Positions 1 through 8,268 of a DNA stretch of 64,000 bases are shown here, piece by piece; position 1 is the stretch's first letter; every line of letters begins with the position of its first letter. The position numbers and the translations under genes are program-made. The DNA lies in assembly GCA_963668245.2 (NCBI GenBank), contig OY764195.2, forward strand, positions 62,001-126,000, given 5' to 3'. The notes under the pieces were generated by a model. That model was not told where the DNA came from and did no database searches. It worked only from the letters and a program-made list of their open reading frames with translations. This DNA is from Anoxybacterium sp963668245. Its GTDB lineage: Bacteria > Bacillota > Clostridia > Peptostreptococcales > Anaerovoracaceae.

Positions 1-672
1 CAAAAGTTACTTCGATATCATTGTCTACATCATTGTTTGTGGTATCTGCCGTTAAGCTCTTCGCTGCGTTTTGCGGAATGGTAAAGCTTGTGCTGTCTAT
101 GGTTTTGGCTCCGCTTGTGAAGGTGATGCTTCCTGTTCCATTGGTGATTAATGTACATGTCAGGTCAGTAAAGGTTACGGTTCCGCCAGTTGCTGTTCCT
201 GTCGTTGTTCCTCCAAGGGTCCATGTCCCTGTTCCTGCTTTTGCACTGGCAATCACGCTGGCTCCTTGGGAGGCCCCTGTGGTGCAGTAATTTCCATACT
301 GGTCTTTTAGTTTTACCACTGGTTGGGTTGCAAACACGGTTCCGCTTGCAGCTCCTGCTACTGGCTGCGTGGTCACTTCAAGACTTTCTACTGCTCCTGC
401 TTGGATGGTCTGTGCTATGCTGGAATTCTCATAGCCTGTTGCTTGAATCACTACATTGGCAGTTCCCGGTGTTCTTAAGTAGGTATTTCCTGCGACGCTT
501 GGTTTTAATGTTACCTTTCCGCTTCCAACGCTATATTGGCTTGCATCTAAGGTATTCCCTCCGTACGTAACTCCTGTGATTGCTCCTTCAAACGATGCGT
601 CTGCTCCAAAAGTTACTTCGATATCATTGTCTACATCATTGTTTGTGGTATCTGCCGTTAAGCTCTTCGCTG
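1..672 (-). repeat. Tandem domain repeat in surface protein, period 606 bp
   Basis: Bases 1-66 are identical to 607-672. The 606-bp offset equals 202 codons and keeps the frame, so the gene contains in-frame repeats of a roughly 200-residue unit. At least one more unit begins at the window edge. Identity at the DNA level suggests recent duplication or gene conversion. Confidence 0.85.
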
Positions 673-2872
673 AAAGTGTAAGCGTTTTAATCTCAACATC
701 ATCAATAAATACGCTGTATCCATAGTCCGTTATTCCCAAAAATCCCACTCTGACACTGGTTTGCCCCGCGTACCCATCTAAGTTGATCGTATGCTTTACC
801 CATCCATCAGTCCCATTGACTCGTGGCAACGATGCTCCTAAATTACTCCATGTACTTCCGTTATCCAGAGAAATCTGGGGTTGGATTGCATCATTTGCTC
901 CATAATCTGTCAACGTGCTATGAAACATATAGAAGCTAAATTCAGCAGATCCGCCTGCTGGCAGGCTGAAATCCTTTGTCATGCTCAATCTACTGCTGTC
1001 TCCTGAATCAGTCGCATTATAAAAGTCTGCTTTCGCCATATAAGAACCTGCATAGGGGCTTGCAACAACAGAAGAAAAATCTCCAGACTCAGAACTAGAA
1101 TCAATACAGCTCCATGTTACTTCGATACCAGTTCTGACGACGACTTGCTGTGTCCAATCAGAAGATAGCGTGCCGCCATTCTCAAATCCATCATTGATTG
1201 GAAGGGTAAAATCCGAGCTCTTGATATGTCCACTATTCAATTGTACTTCATTAAACTTGACCACCTGCCCCGAACCATTCACATCATAAATCTGCAAATA
1301 TTTACCGACGGTCACACCAGTTGAAATATTATTTCCCGATGTATAATTACCAATCAAGTTTGCGCCAGACGTAGGCACTAAATCTCCAGCTTCCACATAT
1401 CCGACAGAGGTATCTGTGATGTTAACTGCAAAGTGATCCGTTGTTACATCACTAATTACAACCTTTGTTGTACCAACTATGCTGCCTTGTAAAACGCTCA
1501 GCGACATCTCTGGTGCGGGAGGATTGGTAATAAAAAGAATCGGCTCACCATAGGATACTCCAACCCCATTGATGGCATACGCCTTCGCATAATATATAGT
1601 ATTCGGAAGTAATCCAGTTATGTTGACACTATATGCGCCCGTTCCCGTTGCAACTGCTGCGCTTGTGGTAAAGGTACTGTTCGCCGCGTTTGTATAGACA
1701 ATACCTTTTTCTGTAATGGTTCCATATCCAGTTGCCGTCGCATTTCCTCCCGCTGTAGCTGTGGTAATTGTGATTGCTGAAACCGTGGTATCTGCAACAG
1801 TACCGACACCAAGAAGAAATGGATAGTCATTATTTACACCAGGCTGAATCGCCCAGGTATTTCCCGCAAAATTCCAGCCACTATAGATGCCCTGGATTTT
1901 TAAATTTGTAGATGTATCAGATGTCGTGCCAAGATTAGATGCACCACTTACCGTATCAAGTAATCCAATCCCATTTTCTGCAGCGCCTGTAAGAAAGTAA
2001 TTTCCACTCATATTTGAGGCATCTGCAATATTTCCTACAATTGCGCCACCTTGCGATCCTGCGCCTACGCTAATCGTTCCAATAGAATAGCAGTTGGTAA
2101 TCGTATTGCTATATCCAAAGCCAGCAATCCCCCCTGCTGCGTTGCCTGTTCCCGTGCTAACACTGCCCAAGTTATAGGAATTGCTAATAACACCCCAATT
2201 CGATCCTGCGATACCACCTGCAAATGGTTTGGATCCCGAATCAAAATTTCCAGATACGATGGTTGCGTTACTAGAGCAAAACCGAATCGTGCCTCCATTA
2301 CTTCCAACCACGCCACCAGCCGTATCATTTGTTGCCCCAGTAATGGTGCTCGTGCCTACCACATTGCATCGTTCCACCAATGTTGTCCCATCAGCCATTC
2401 CCACAATAGCCCCAATGGCCGCTTGATCTGCAACTTGTCCCCCTGTAAAGCTGACGTTGGACAGTGTGATATTTTTGATGGTTGCATTGCTAGTGTAACC
2501 GAACATGCCCATATACGAGAGAGTCCCGTCATTCAGCGTCATGTTGCTGATGGTATATCCATTGCCATTATAAGTTCCGTTAAATGGCGTCGCATTGCTG
2601 GCCCCAATTGGCTCCCATGTGACGCCAGTCAAATCAATATCAGCAGTCTGTAATGAGTAGCTATACCTACCATTTGCAATAATCCAAGCAAAGTCCGATG
2701 CTTCATTGATAATGTATGGCTTTGCTTCCGTACCAGATGCTCCATTGGCATTCGGCAAATCGCCAGATGCATAAGCTGTGATTGTAGAAAAATCCAGCAT
2801 AAACAAATTTGCAAAAATCAATGCTATGATAAGCAGCCATGCCAGTCCTTTTTTTTCCGTTCTAATTACCAT
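1..2872 (-). CDS. Large secreted repeat protein, N-terminal part (3' end outside window)
   Basis: About 957 codons are visible; the frame is open from the ATG at 2872 (AAGGAG at 2882-2887) to the left edge, so the C-terminus is missing. Residues 1-36 form a signal peptide: a KK-containing start, a hydrophobic stretch, and a likely cut after AYA. Residues about 40-330 carry Gly/Asn-rich repeats of the GLUG type (GGIAG and GGVVG steps). A fibronectin-like stretch follows, then a jelly-roll-like segment. After that come repeated beta domains beginning SLTADTTNNDVDND that resemble Shr/DUF1533-type (Hia) surface domains. It is probably an exported or wall-bound adhesin or binding protein. The ligand is unknown, and anchoring cannot be judged without the C-terminus. 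The low-complexity Thr/Ala/Gly composition produces several long spurious frames on the opposite strand. Confidence 0.85.
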   Translation of the reverse strand, partial: MVIRTEKKGLAWLLIIALIFANLFMLDFSTITAYASGDLPNANGASGTEAKPYIINEASDFAWIIANGRYSYSLQTADIDLTGVTWEPIGASNATPFNGTYNGNGYTISNMTLNDGTLSYMGMFGYTSNATIKNITLSNVSFTGGQVADQAAIGAIVGMADGTTLVERCNVVGTSTITGATNDTAGGVVGSNGGTIRFCSSNATIVSGNFDSGSKPFAGGIAGSNWGVISNSYNLGSVSTGTGNAAGGIAGFGYSNTITNCYSIGTISVGAGSQGGAIVGNIADASNMSGNYFLTGAAENGIGLLDTVSGASNLGTTSDTSTNLKIQGIYSGWNFAGNTWAIQPGVNNDYPFLLGVGTVADTTVSAITITTATAGGNATATGYGTITEKGIVYTNAANSTFTTSAAVATGTGAYSVNITGLLPNTIYYAKAYAINGVGVSYGEPILFITNPPAPEMSLSVLQGSIVGTTKVVISDVTTDHFAVNITDTSVGYVEAGDLVPTSGANLIGNYTSGNNISTGVTVGKYLQIYDVNGSGQVVKFNEVQLNSGHIKSSDFTLPINDGFENGGTLSSDWTQQVVVRTGIEVTWSCIDSSSESGDFSSVVASPYAGSYMAKADFYNATDSGDSSRLSMTKDFSLPAGGSAEFSFYMFHSTLTDYGANDAIQPQISLDNGSTWSNLGASLPRVNGTDGWVKHTINLDGYAGQTSVRVGFLGITDYGYSVFIDDVEIKTLTLSAKSLTADTTNNDVDNDIEVTFGADASFEGAITGVTYGGNTLDASQYSVGSGKVTLKPSVAGNTYLRTPGTANVVIQATGYENSSIAQTIQAGAVESLEVTTQPVAGAASGTVFATQPVVKLKDQYGNYCTTGASQGASVIASAKAGTGTWTLGGTTTGTATGGTVTFTDLTCTLITNGTGSITFTSGAKTIDSTSFTIPQNAAKSLTADTTNNDVDNDIEVTF

Positions 2873-3036
2873 AAAATAATCTCCTTTTTCGTTAAAACAT
2901 TAGGTCTTTGGTAATATAAAAATCACGTGGCAATGACTTTATTCACGTTGATTTTTCAGGTTCTATTGTTATTCTATTTTTTTTAATTTACATTGTCAAT
3001 CGATATTTTTCACACCTTATCACTACAATAAAACGC

Positions 3037-3071
3037 AAGAAACCGGCAAAGGATTTTCCTGCCGGTTTCTT
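3037..3071 (-). terminator. Rho-independent terminator after the glycyl radical operon
   Basis: A perfect 12-bp stem (3037-3048 with 3060-3071, core AAACCGGCA) has an 11-base loop. It lies 66 bases past the stop of the antiporter gene, and T-rich sequence follows on the minus strand. T-rich sequence on the other side means it may also work in the opposite direction. Confidence 0.8.
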
Positions 3072-3137
3072 CTTATTGTTCTATGCTATTTTGTGTTTCC
3101 TTTTATACATGGAGCTTGTTTTCAAACTCCATCTTTT

Positions 3138-4550
3138 CTATGACATGGTGAAACCAAACACGATATATCCTACAAATGTAATGGCAGAAACGATGCCTAT
3201 ATATGGCAGTTGTGCCACTGCGTAATCCACATTGTTGATTCGGCATGCAGAAGCTGATAACAAGGTTACATCAGAATAAAAACATGCCTGGGCTCCAAAA
3301 CAAGCTGCTGAAATAATCGCACCCAATGTCAACGGAATACTTGCACCACTCGAAGCCGCCAACGGCAACACAATCGGCGTACAAACCGCTGGAATACTCC
3401 AGATGTTTCCTGTTGCAAAGCAAACAATACCAATTAAGATAAATGAAATTGCAGGAATCCATGCAGCACTCATATAAGGACCAGCCACTGTAATCAGGTA
3501 ATCTGGCAATCCAATCAAATTAATTGCATCTCGATAGAATAATGAAGTGACTAAAACTACAGCAATAAACAACATGTCTTCTAACCCTTTGTAGCATGCA
3601 TCACAAAATTTCCCAAGACTCATTAGCTTTGTAGGTACATATAAAACAAAGCAAGCAAAGATTCCACAGCTAACACCATAGAAAATATCCCCTAGCCATA
3701 AAGTCACAATGATTACCACTGCCATTGGCAACGCAAATGCCCAAAGGTGTGGTGTGATTTCCTTTTCTACTTTGCTTTTATCGTCAGAAATCGCACCCAT
3801 TACCTCACCAAGTTCATCTCCTTGATTTTGCATATTACTTGAAGGTGGCCAAAGCTGTCCAGTTTCTGCAACTCTTTGATACGCCTTTTTGATACCACCC
3901 ATCTTTGGCACAACACCAAGAATAACAAGAAGAACAAAAATTACACATAAAAACGGATAGAAAAAGAACGGCATAATGTGGTAATAAATACTCATCGCAC
4001 TATCACCTACCACTGCTGCTTCTGGTTGCTGTTCAAAGATTCCTGAGAAGAATACAACCCATGCAGAGATTGGGATAATTAGACAAACTGGTGCCGATGT
4101 TGTATTAATGATATAGCAAATCATTTCACGTGGCGTTTTGTGTTCATCTGATAGGCTCAGAACACAGTTTGCCGTAACCAAAATACTTAAATAGTCATCA
4201 ATAAAGATAATAATTCCGCAAAGCCAAGTCATAAAGAGTACTTGTTTTTCTGATTTAATATACTTTCTAGCCAAATCTCCAACTGCTACTGCTCCTTTTG
4301 ACTGTCTAAGCAATTGCACTAAGCAACCAAATAACAAACAAATAATTACAATGTAGTTGTTGTCTCCATCGCTTGCAGCCGTCAGCAATGCATCCATCAT
4401 AGGCATGAAAAATGCTGCTTTGTAGTAAAATACATATCCGAGTATCCCTGATAGCATAATACTCAAGATACACTTCTTGGTGATTAGCGCAAATACTAAA
4501 AATCCAAGTGCTGGTATTAAGGTAATAATTCCTAAATTAGTCCCATCCAT
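3138..4550 (-). CDS. NhaC-family Na+/H+ antiporter-like transporter
   Basis: The protein has 470 residues and about 11-12 hydrophobic segments, with an acidic FIDDYLS motif in a membrane segment near residue 117 as in the NhaC/ion-transporter superfamily. A hydrophilic loop lies around residues 230-270. The family exchanges Na+ or H+ for ions or organic acids across the cytoplasmic membrane. The gene is third in an operon after the glycyl radical enzyme and its activase (gap about 30 bases), with AAGGA before the ATG. The position suggests that it imports the enzyme's substrate or exports its product, in exchange for Na+ or H+. This is inference; substrate specificity cannot be read from the sequence. 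Confidence 0.8.
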   Translation of the reverse strand: MDGTNLGIITLIPALGFLVFALITKKCILSIMLSGILGYVFYYKAAFFMPMMDALLTAASDGDNNYIVIICLLFGCLVQLLRQSKGAVAVGDLARKYIKSEKQVLFMTWLCGIIIFIDDYLSILVTANCVLSLSDEHKTPREMICYIINTTSAPVCLIIPISAWVVFFSGIFEQQPEAAVVGDSAMSIYYHIMPFFFYPFLCVIFVLLVILGVVPKMGGIKKAYQRVAETGQLWPPSSNMQNQGDELGEVMGAISDDKSKVEKEITPHLWAFALPMAVVIIVTLWLGDIFYGVSCGIFACFVLYVPTKLMSLGKFCDACYKGLEDMLFIAVVLVTSLFYRDAINLIGLPDYLITVAGPYMSAAWIPAISFILIGIVCFATGNIWSIPAVCTPIVLPLAASSGASIPLTLGAIISAACFGAQACFYSDVTLLSASACRINNVDYAVAQLPYIGIVSAITFVGYIVFGFTMS

Positions 4551-4580
4551 AGTTTTTCCTTTCTCCTACTGTAACAATTT

Positions 4581-5516
4581 TTAAACCACTCCTAATATTC
4601 TTACATCTAATTTCAGCTCGTTTTTAAAATAATCTTCTATTTCAGCCATTCGCTCTGATTCAGGCGCTTCAAATTCTTGTTGTCTGCCCCCTATATTTTT
4701 CTGCTTACCAATTCCAAGGCTATGATATGGAAGAAGGTGTACACGTTTCACACCAATGATTTTATAAAAATCACCCGTTTGCTTTATGATGGAATCGTGG
4801 TCATTGACACCTTTCACCAAGGGCATTCGCATTACAATTTTCCCAGCAGTCCTAGCATCTTCTGCCAGTAACTTTAAATTATCAATAATTAATTGATTGC
4901 TGACTCCTGTATACTCAATGTGAATCTGATCGTCGATGGATTTCATGTCGTATAGAATATCAGTCACTGACTCCATCTGGGCAAGCTCCTTGAGCGCATT
5001 TGGCTCTCCAAATCCACAAGTATCCAGGCAAACACGTAATCCTCTTTTTCCAGCTTCCAAGATTAAGTCTTTTACGAAAGGGGCGTGTGCAAGCATTTCT
5101 CCACCACTGATTGTAATTCCACCGCCAGTGTTGTCATAAAACCCTTTATCTTGTTCCGCAACCTTTAGAATTTCCTCTATGGTCATCCATTTTGCAACAG
5201 GTCGTAATGCCTTTGAGTAGCAAACATCCGTGCACACGAGACACAGATTACATTTTTCTCTATCAATCACAACTCCGCTGCCTTGATCTCTTGTAATCGC
5301 TTTATTTGGACATGCCACCACACAATGTCCGCAGCCAATACAATTGTTCGGAGACTGTATTAATTGTTGATTTTGATCAATCAGCTCAGGATTATGACAC
5401 CAACTGCAATTGAGAGGGCATCCTTTCAGAAAAATTGTTGTTCGGATACCCGGACCATCTTCTACCGAGAACTTTTGAAGGCTTCCAACGAGAACCCGTT
5501 CAGGTGTATGATTCAT
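4581..5516 (-). CDS. Glycyl-radical enzyme activating enzyme (radical SAM)
   Basis: The protein has 311 residues, the usual length for the PflA-like activases of non-PFL glycyl radical enzymes. The radical-SAM motif CPLNCSWC (about residues 33-40) binds the [4Fe-4S] cluster that cleaves S-adenosylmethionine. A ferredoxin-like insert with two further clusters follows (CIGCGHCVVACP and CNLCLVCTDVC). GGGITISGGE is the SAM-binding glycine-rich motif. The enzyme would abstract hydrogen from Gly765 of the neighbouring enzyme. The gene starts 27 bases after that gene's stop, with AGGAGG upstream, so the two are co-transcribed. The two-cluster insert separates it from the short PFL activase. Confidence 0.93.
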   Translation of the reverse strand: MNHTPERVLVGSLQKFSVEDGPGIRTTIFLKGCPLNCSWCHNPELIDQNQQLIQSPNNCIGCGHCVVACPNKAITRDQGSGVVIDREKCNLCLVCTDVCYSKALRPVAKWMTIEEILKVAEQDKGFYDNTGGGITISGGEMLAHAPFVKDLILEAGKRGLRVCLDTCGFGEPNALKELAQMESVTDILYDMKSIDDQIHIEYTGVSNQLIIDNLKLLAEDARTAGKIVMRMPLVKGVNDHDSIIKQTGDFYKIIGVKRVHLLPYHSLGIGKQKNIGGRQQEFEAPESERMAEIEDYFKNELKLDVRILGVV

Positions 5517-5542
5517 TGAGCTAACCTCCTAGGTCTTTCATT

Positions 5543-7912
5543 CTATGATAGATGTGCTGTTCGATAAATGATAATGTCCTGTGCCTTCTTATCTAACTCT
5601 GTAAAGTAAGCCATATATCCAGCAACTCGAACCATGAGACCACGATAGTTTTCTGGCGTTTTCTGAGCTTGTTTGAGAGTTTCATTGTCGACTACATTGA
5701 TTTGAATGTGCTCTCCACCGTCTTCAAAGAAAGTTTTAATAACTCCCTCAATAATTTGAACGCCTTCTTTTCCTTGCACTCCCTTTGGATCAAAGCGGAG
5801 ATTAAACAAGGCTCCTTCATGAAGCACTTCTTGCTTCATGGCAGCCACCGACTTGACCGTAGCCGTTGGTCCATTCATATCTCTTCCCATCATTGGGGAC
5901 GCGCTATCACAGAATGGTTCTCCAGCCAACCTTCCATCGGGAAGTGCTCCTGTCACAAGACCATGGGATAAATTCAAAGTCTGGGTATCAATTCCAAACG
6001 CATAGCCACCACCTCTGGCATCTTTCCAGCTTTGAACATGATTTGCAACATGATGCACCATTTCTCGATAAATACGATCCACGTGTTCCTGATTATTTCC
6101 ATATTTTTCTGGTTTGTTTAACAAAAGTTGGCGCAATCTTTCCTGCCCTTCAAAGTTGTTGTCACATGCTTTGATTAATTCATCCATTGTGATATCTTTG
6201 TCTTCAAAAACACACTTTTCCACCGCTGCAATAGAGTCCGCCAAATTTGCTGCACCAGAAATATACATGCCAGAGGTATAATACTGAGCACCCCCGTGCT
6301 GAACAGACTTTCCGCTTTCTACACATCCACGAGTAACCATGGAAGCAAAAATCACTGGATATCGATTCATATGAATGCTCTGCATCAAGTTATATCCAAC
6401 TCGAATCAAATCATAATGATGGACGATTTGCTTTTTCAGTGCGTCTTTAAATGCTTCAACATCTTTAAATCCTCTAGGATCTCCCGTTTCCAACCCCATC
6501 AATTTACCAGTAGCTGGGTCCACACCATTATGAAGCACAAATTCAACCATCTTGCCCATATTAACGTATCCTGCGTCAGGGGAACCATCGGTTCCACCAC
6601 CACCTGGTCCTGGTTGGATACATCCAACGATGGTCCAGTCTCTTGCCTCTTCCATAGAGCAACTTGATTTCCCAAGGCACATTTTGATCGCAGCATTGTC
6701 ATTAAAGAAGCCAGGATTTGCTTGTCCTTCCTGTATCATTTTGCATCCAAATTGGATGAGCGCTTCTGGCGTTTCTTCCCAAACTCTCACTGCCATAGTA
6801 GGCTGAGTCACTTGAAGTTCATCTGCCGCTTCTAAGCAAAGATACGACAAATCATTGGTTGCATCTTTTCCATCTCTCGTCTGTCCGCCTACTACAAGAA
6901 TTTGCCACATCGGATACCCCGCAAAAGAGGTTGCGTACCAATCACTTCTTACCTCATATACCTCGCAAGCTTTTAGATAAAAGCTCTCTAAGATTTCTAG
7001 TGCTTCTTCTCTCGAAATATTCTTTTCATCAATGACATCCTTCTTATAATATGGCCACATATACTGATCAAATCGCCCAAATCCGCAAGCGGTTGTGCAA
7101 ACTTCGATATGAAAATAAACATGTACAAACCAAATGAGTTGGAGGGCTTGTTGAAAAGTCTGTGGGGGGTTTTCTGGCACTACCCTGCAATTTCTTGCAA
7201 TGGTAAGGAGTTCTTTTTTTCGGGTTCCGTCTCCGCATGTAAAGGCCATACGTTCAGCCTCATCAGCCATCCTATTGGCGTATGTAATCAGACCTTCTGC
7301 TTGGATAATGCATGCATTCCAAAAGTCAACTTTTGCTTGTTCTTCCATAGTCTGCGGTAATATTCCATCAATATTTGCCTGACACTGATCGATATAGCCT
7401 TTTATTCCTACAGTTAGAAGTTTTTCATGATCACACAAAGTTTCACCCGAAACGCCATTTTCCAGCCCAACACAAAGAACATCTGCCTGTTCAAGTTCCT
7501 GGATATGCAAAGGAAGTACTCGTCCTGCTAAGTCTTCCATGGACTTACCTTCCCAGTATTTCAATGTTTCAAGGATGGTTTCTCTGTCTTCCTTTGATAT
7601 ATGATACGGATCATTCGTGCGTGTTGTAATCTTGTCTATATCACTGATATACCATGAACTTGATTGAAATTCTGGGTGTAAATTGGCTCCACGATAGGCA
7701 TTAGTGGCAGTACCAACAATTAGCTCATCCTCCATAATGAGGGTTGTCATATTTTCCATAATATGCTTGACGACTTTTGCTCTAAAAATCGGAACAGCAT
7801 CGCCCGCAAACTGCTGATATGCTTCAGTTGCTAGAACCAATCTTTCTGCCGTAATTGTTGGAATTGTGCTAAAAAGTTTGTCTCTCATTCTTTTTACTCT
7901 CGGTGTTAGCAT
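5543..7912 (-). CDS. Glycyl radical enzyme of unassigned specificity (Cys431-Ile-Gln433 active site)
   Basis: The protein has 789 residues, typical for PFL/diol-dehydratase-like glycyl radical enzymes. The C-terminal glycyl radical loop is RVAGYMAYF (Gly765). The thiyl-radical loop is GCIQPGPGGGG (Cys431). Most characterised C-C, C-N and C-O lyases of this group have Cys-x-Glu, with Glu as acid/base; here that position is Gln433, confirmed in the DNA (TGT ATC CAA at 6622-6614). The protein is therefore not an obvious choline lyase, diol dehydratase, hydroxyproline dehydratase or isethionate lyase, and PFL's Cys-Cys pair is absent. It is the first gene of an operon with activase and transporter, behind a strong AAGGAGG. 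A divergent AraC-type regulator probably senses the substrate. The reaction is unknown. Confidence 0.9.
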   Translation of the reverse strand: MLTPRVKRMRDKLFSTIPTITAERLVLATEAYQQFAGDAVPIFRAKVVKHIMENMTTLIMEDELIVGTATNAYRGANLHPEFQSSSWYISDIDKITTRTNDPYHISKEDRETILETLKYWEGKSMEDLAGRVLPLHIQELEQADVLCVGLENGVSGETLCDHEKLLTVGIKGYIDQCQANIDGILPQTMEEQAKVDFWNACIIQAEGLITYANRMADEAERMAFTCGDGTRKKELLTIARNCRVVPENPPQTFQQALQLIWFVHVYFHIEVCTTACGFGRFDQYMWPYYKKDVIDEKNISREEALEILESFYLKACEVYEVRSDWYATSFAGYPMWQILVVGGQTRDGKDATNDLSYLCLEAADELQVTQPTMAVRVWEETPEALIQFGCKMIQEGQANPGFFNDNAAIKMCLGKSSCSMEEARDWTIVGCIQPGPGGGGTDGSPDAGYVNMGKMVEFVLHNGVDPATGKLMGLETGDPRGFKDVEAFKDALKKQIVHHYDLIRVGYNLMQSIHMNRYPVIFASMVTRGCVESGKSVQHGGAQYYTSGMYISGAANLADSIAAVEKCVFEDKDITMDELIKACDNNFEGQERLRQLLLNKPEKYGNNQEHVDRIYREMVHHVANHVQSWKDARGGGYAFGIDTQTLNLSHGLVTGALPDGRLAGEPFCDSASPMMGRDMNGPTATVKSVAAMKQEVLHEGALFNLRFDPKGVQGKEGVQIIEGVIKTFFEDGGEHIQINVVDNETLKQAQKTPENYRGLMVRVAGYMAYFTELDKKAQDIIIYRTAHLS

Positions 7913-7945
7913 AATGTCCTCCTTTCGATGTTTTCAATATATATC

Positions 7946-7974
7946 ATCATAAAATATGCATGAGTACAAGACAA
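7946..7974 (-). promoter_or_regulatory. Sigma-A-type promoter of the glycyl radical operon
   Basis: On the minus strand, TTGTCT (7969-7974) and TATGAT (7946-7951) are separated by 17 bases, and the gene starts 34 bases downstream. The -35 box directly abuts the first of the 21-bp-phased repeats, a layout typical of activation by an AraC-type protein. Confidence 0.6.
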
Positions 7975-7975
7975 G

Positions 7976-8009
7976 AATTGACTTGCGATTTTTCCAAATC
8001 GACTTGTCT
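7976..8009. promoter_or_regulatory. Putative AraC-type operator pair next to the enzyme promoter
   Basis: Two direct repeats of AATnnnCTTG begin at 7976 (AATTGACTTGC) and 7997 (AATCGACTTGT), exactly 21 bp apart, so they lie on the same helical face. The inverted motifs AGACAAG (7969-7975) and CTTGTCT (8003-8009), and CGATTT/AAATCG (7986-8001), overlap the pair. The 356-base gap 7913-8268 otherwise holds the two promoters and a second repeat pair. Confidence 0.55.
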
Positions 8010-8129
8010 CTTGCATTCGAAAACGGATCTAGACAAAGATGGACATCAATAGAACGGATTACCTGAAATCCTTTGAAAATCCGTCATCCATTCCAATCTG
8101 CCAATCGCCTTATCCCTTTTAAGTAATCT

Positions 8130-8162
8130 TAATCATCTTGCTATAAACGCTAATCATCTTGC
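8130..8162. promoter_or_regulatory. Second putative AraC-type operator pair, near the regulator promoter
   Basis: TAATCATCTTGC occurs at 8130-8141 and again, identical, at 8151-8162, a 21-bp period. It matches the AATnnnCTTG pattern of the pair at 7976. It lies about 20-50 bp upstream of the regulator's probable -35 region, consistent with autoregulation. The two pairs are 155 bp apart in the same orientation, which would permit looping. Confidence 0.55.
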
Positions 8163-8182
8163 GAAACAAAGATGAAAAATGA

Positions 8183-8212
8183 TTTTCCCAGAATTGCCTT
8201 CTAGTATATAAT
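8183..8212 (+). promoter_or_regulatory. Candidate promoter of the AraC-type regulator
   Basis: TATAAT at 8207-8212 is a consensus -10 box. The best -35 candidate is TTTTCC at 8183-8188 (18-base spacer), which is poor and fits an activator-dependent or weak promoter. Confidence 0.4.
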
Positions 8213-8268
8213 GTATCCAGATTACTTTATCTTTTCCTTATTCGGCTTCATTTTAGGAGGTGGAGAAC

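Noticed and set aside
21..2653. Several open frames opposite the surface protein, including a 200-codon one at 2051-2653
   Set aside because: They run antisense to a coherent secreted protein with a signal peptide and ribosome site, and lack ribosome sites or recognisable domains.
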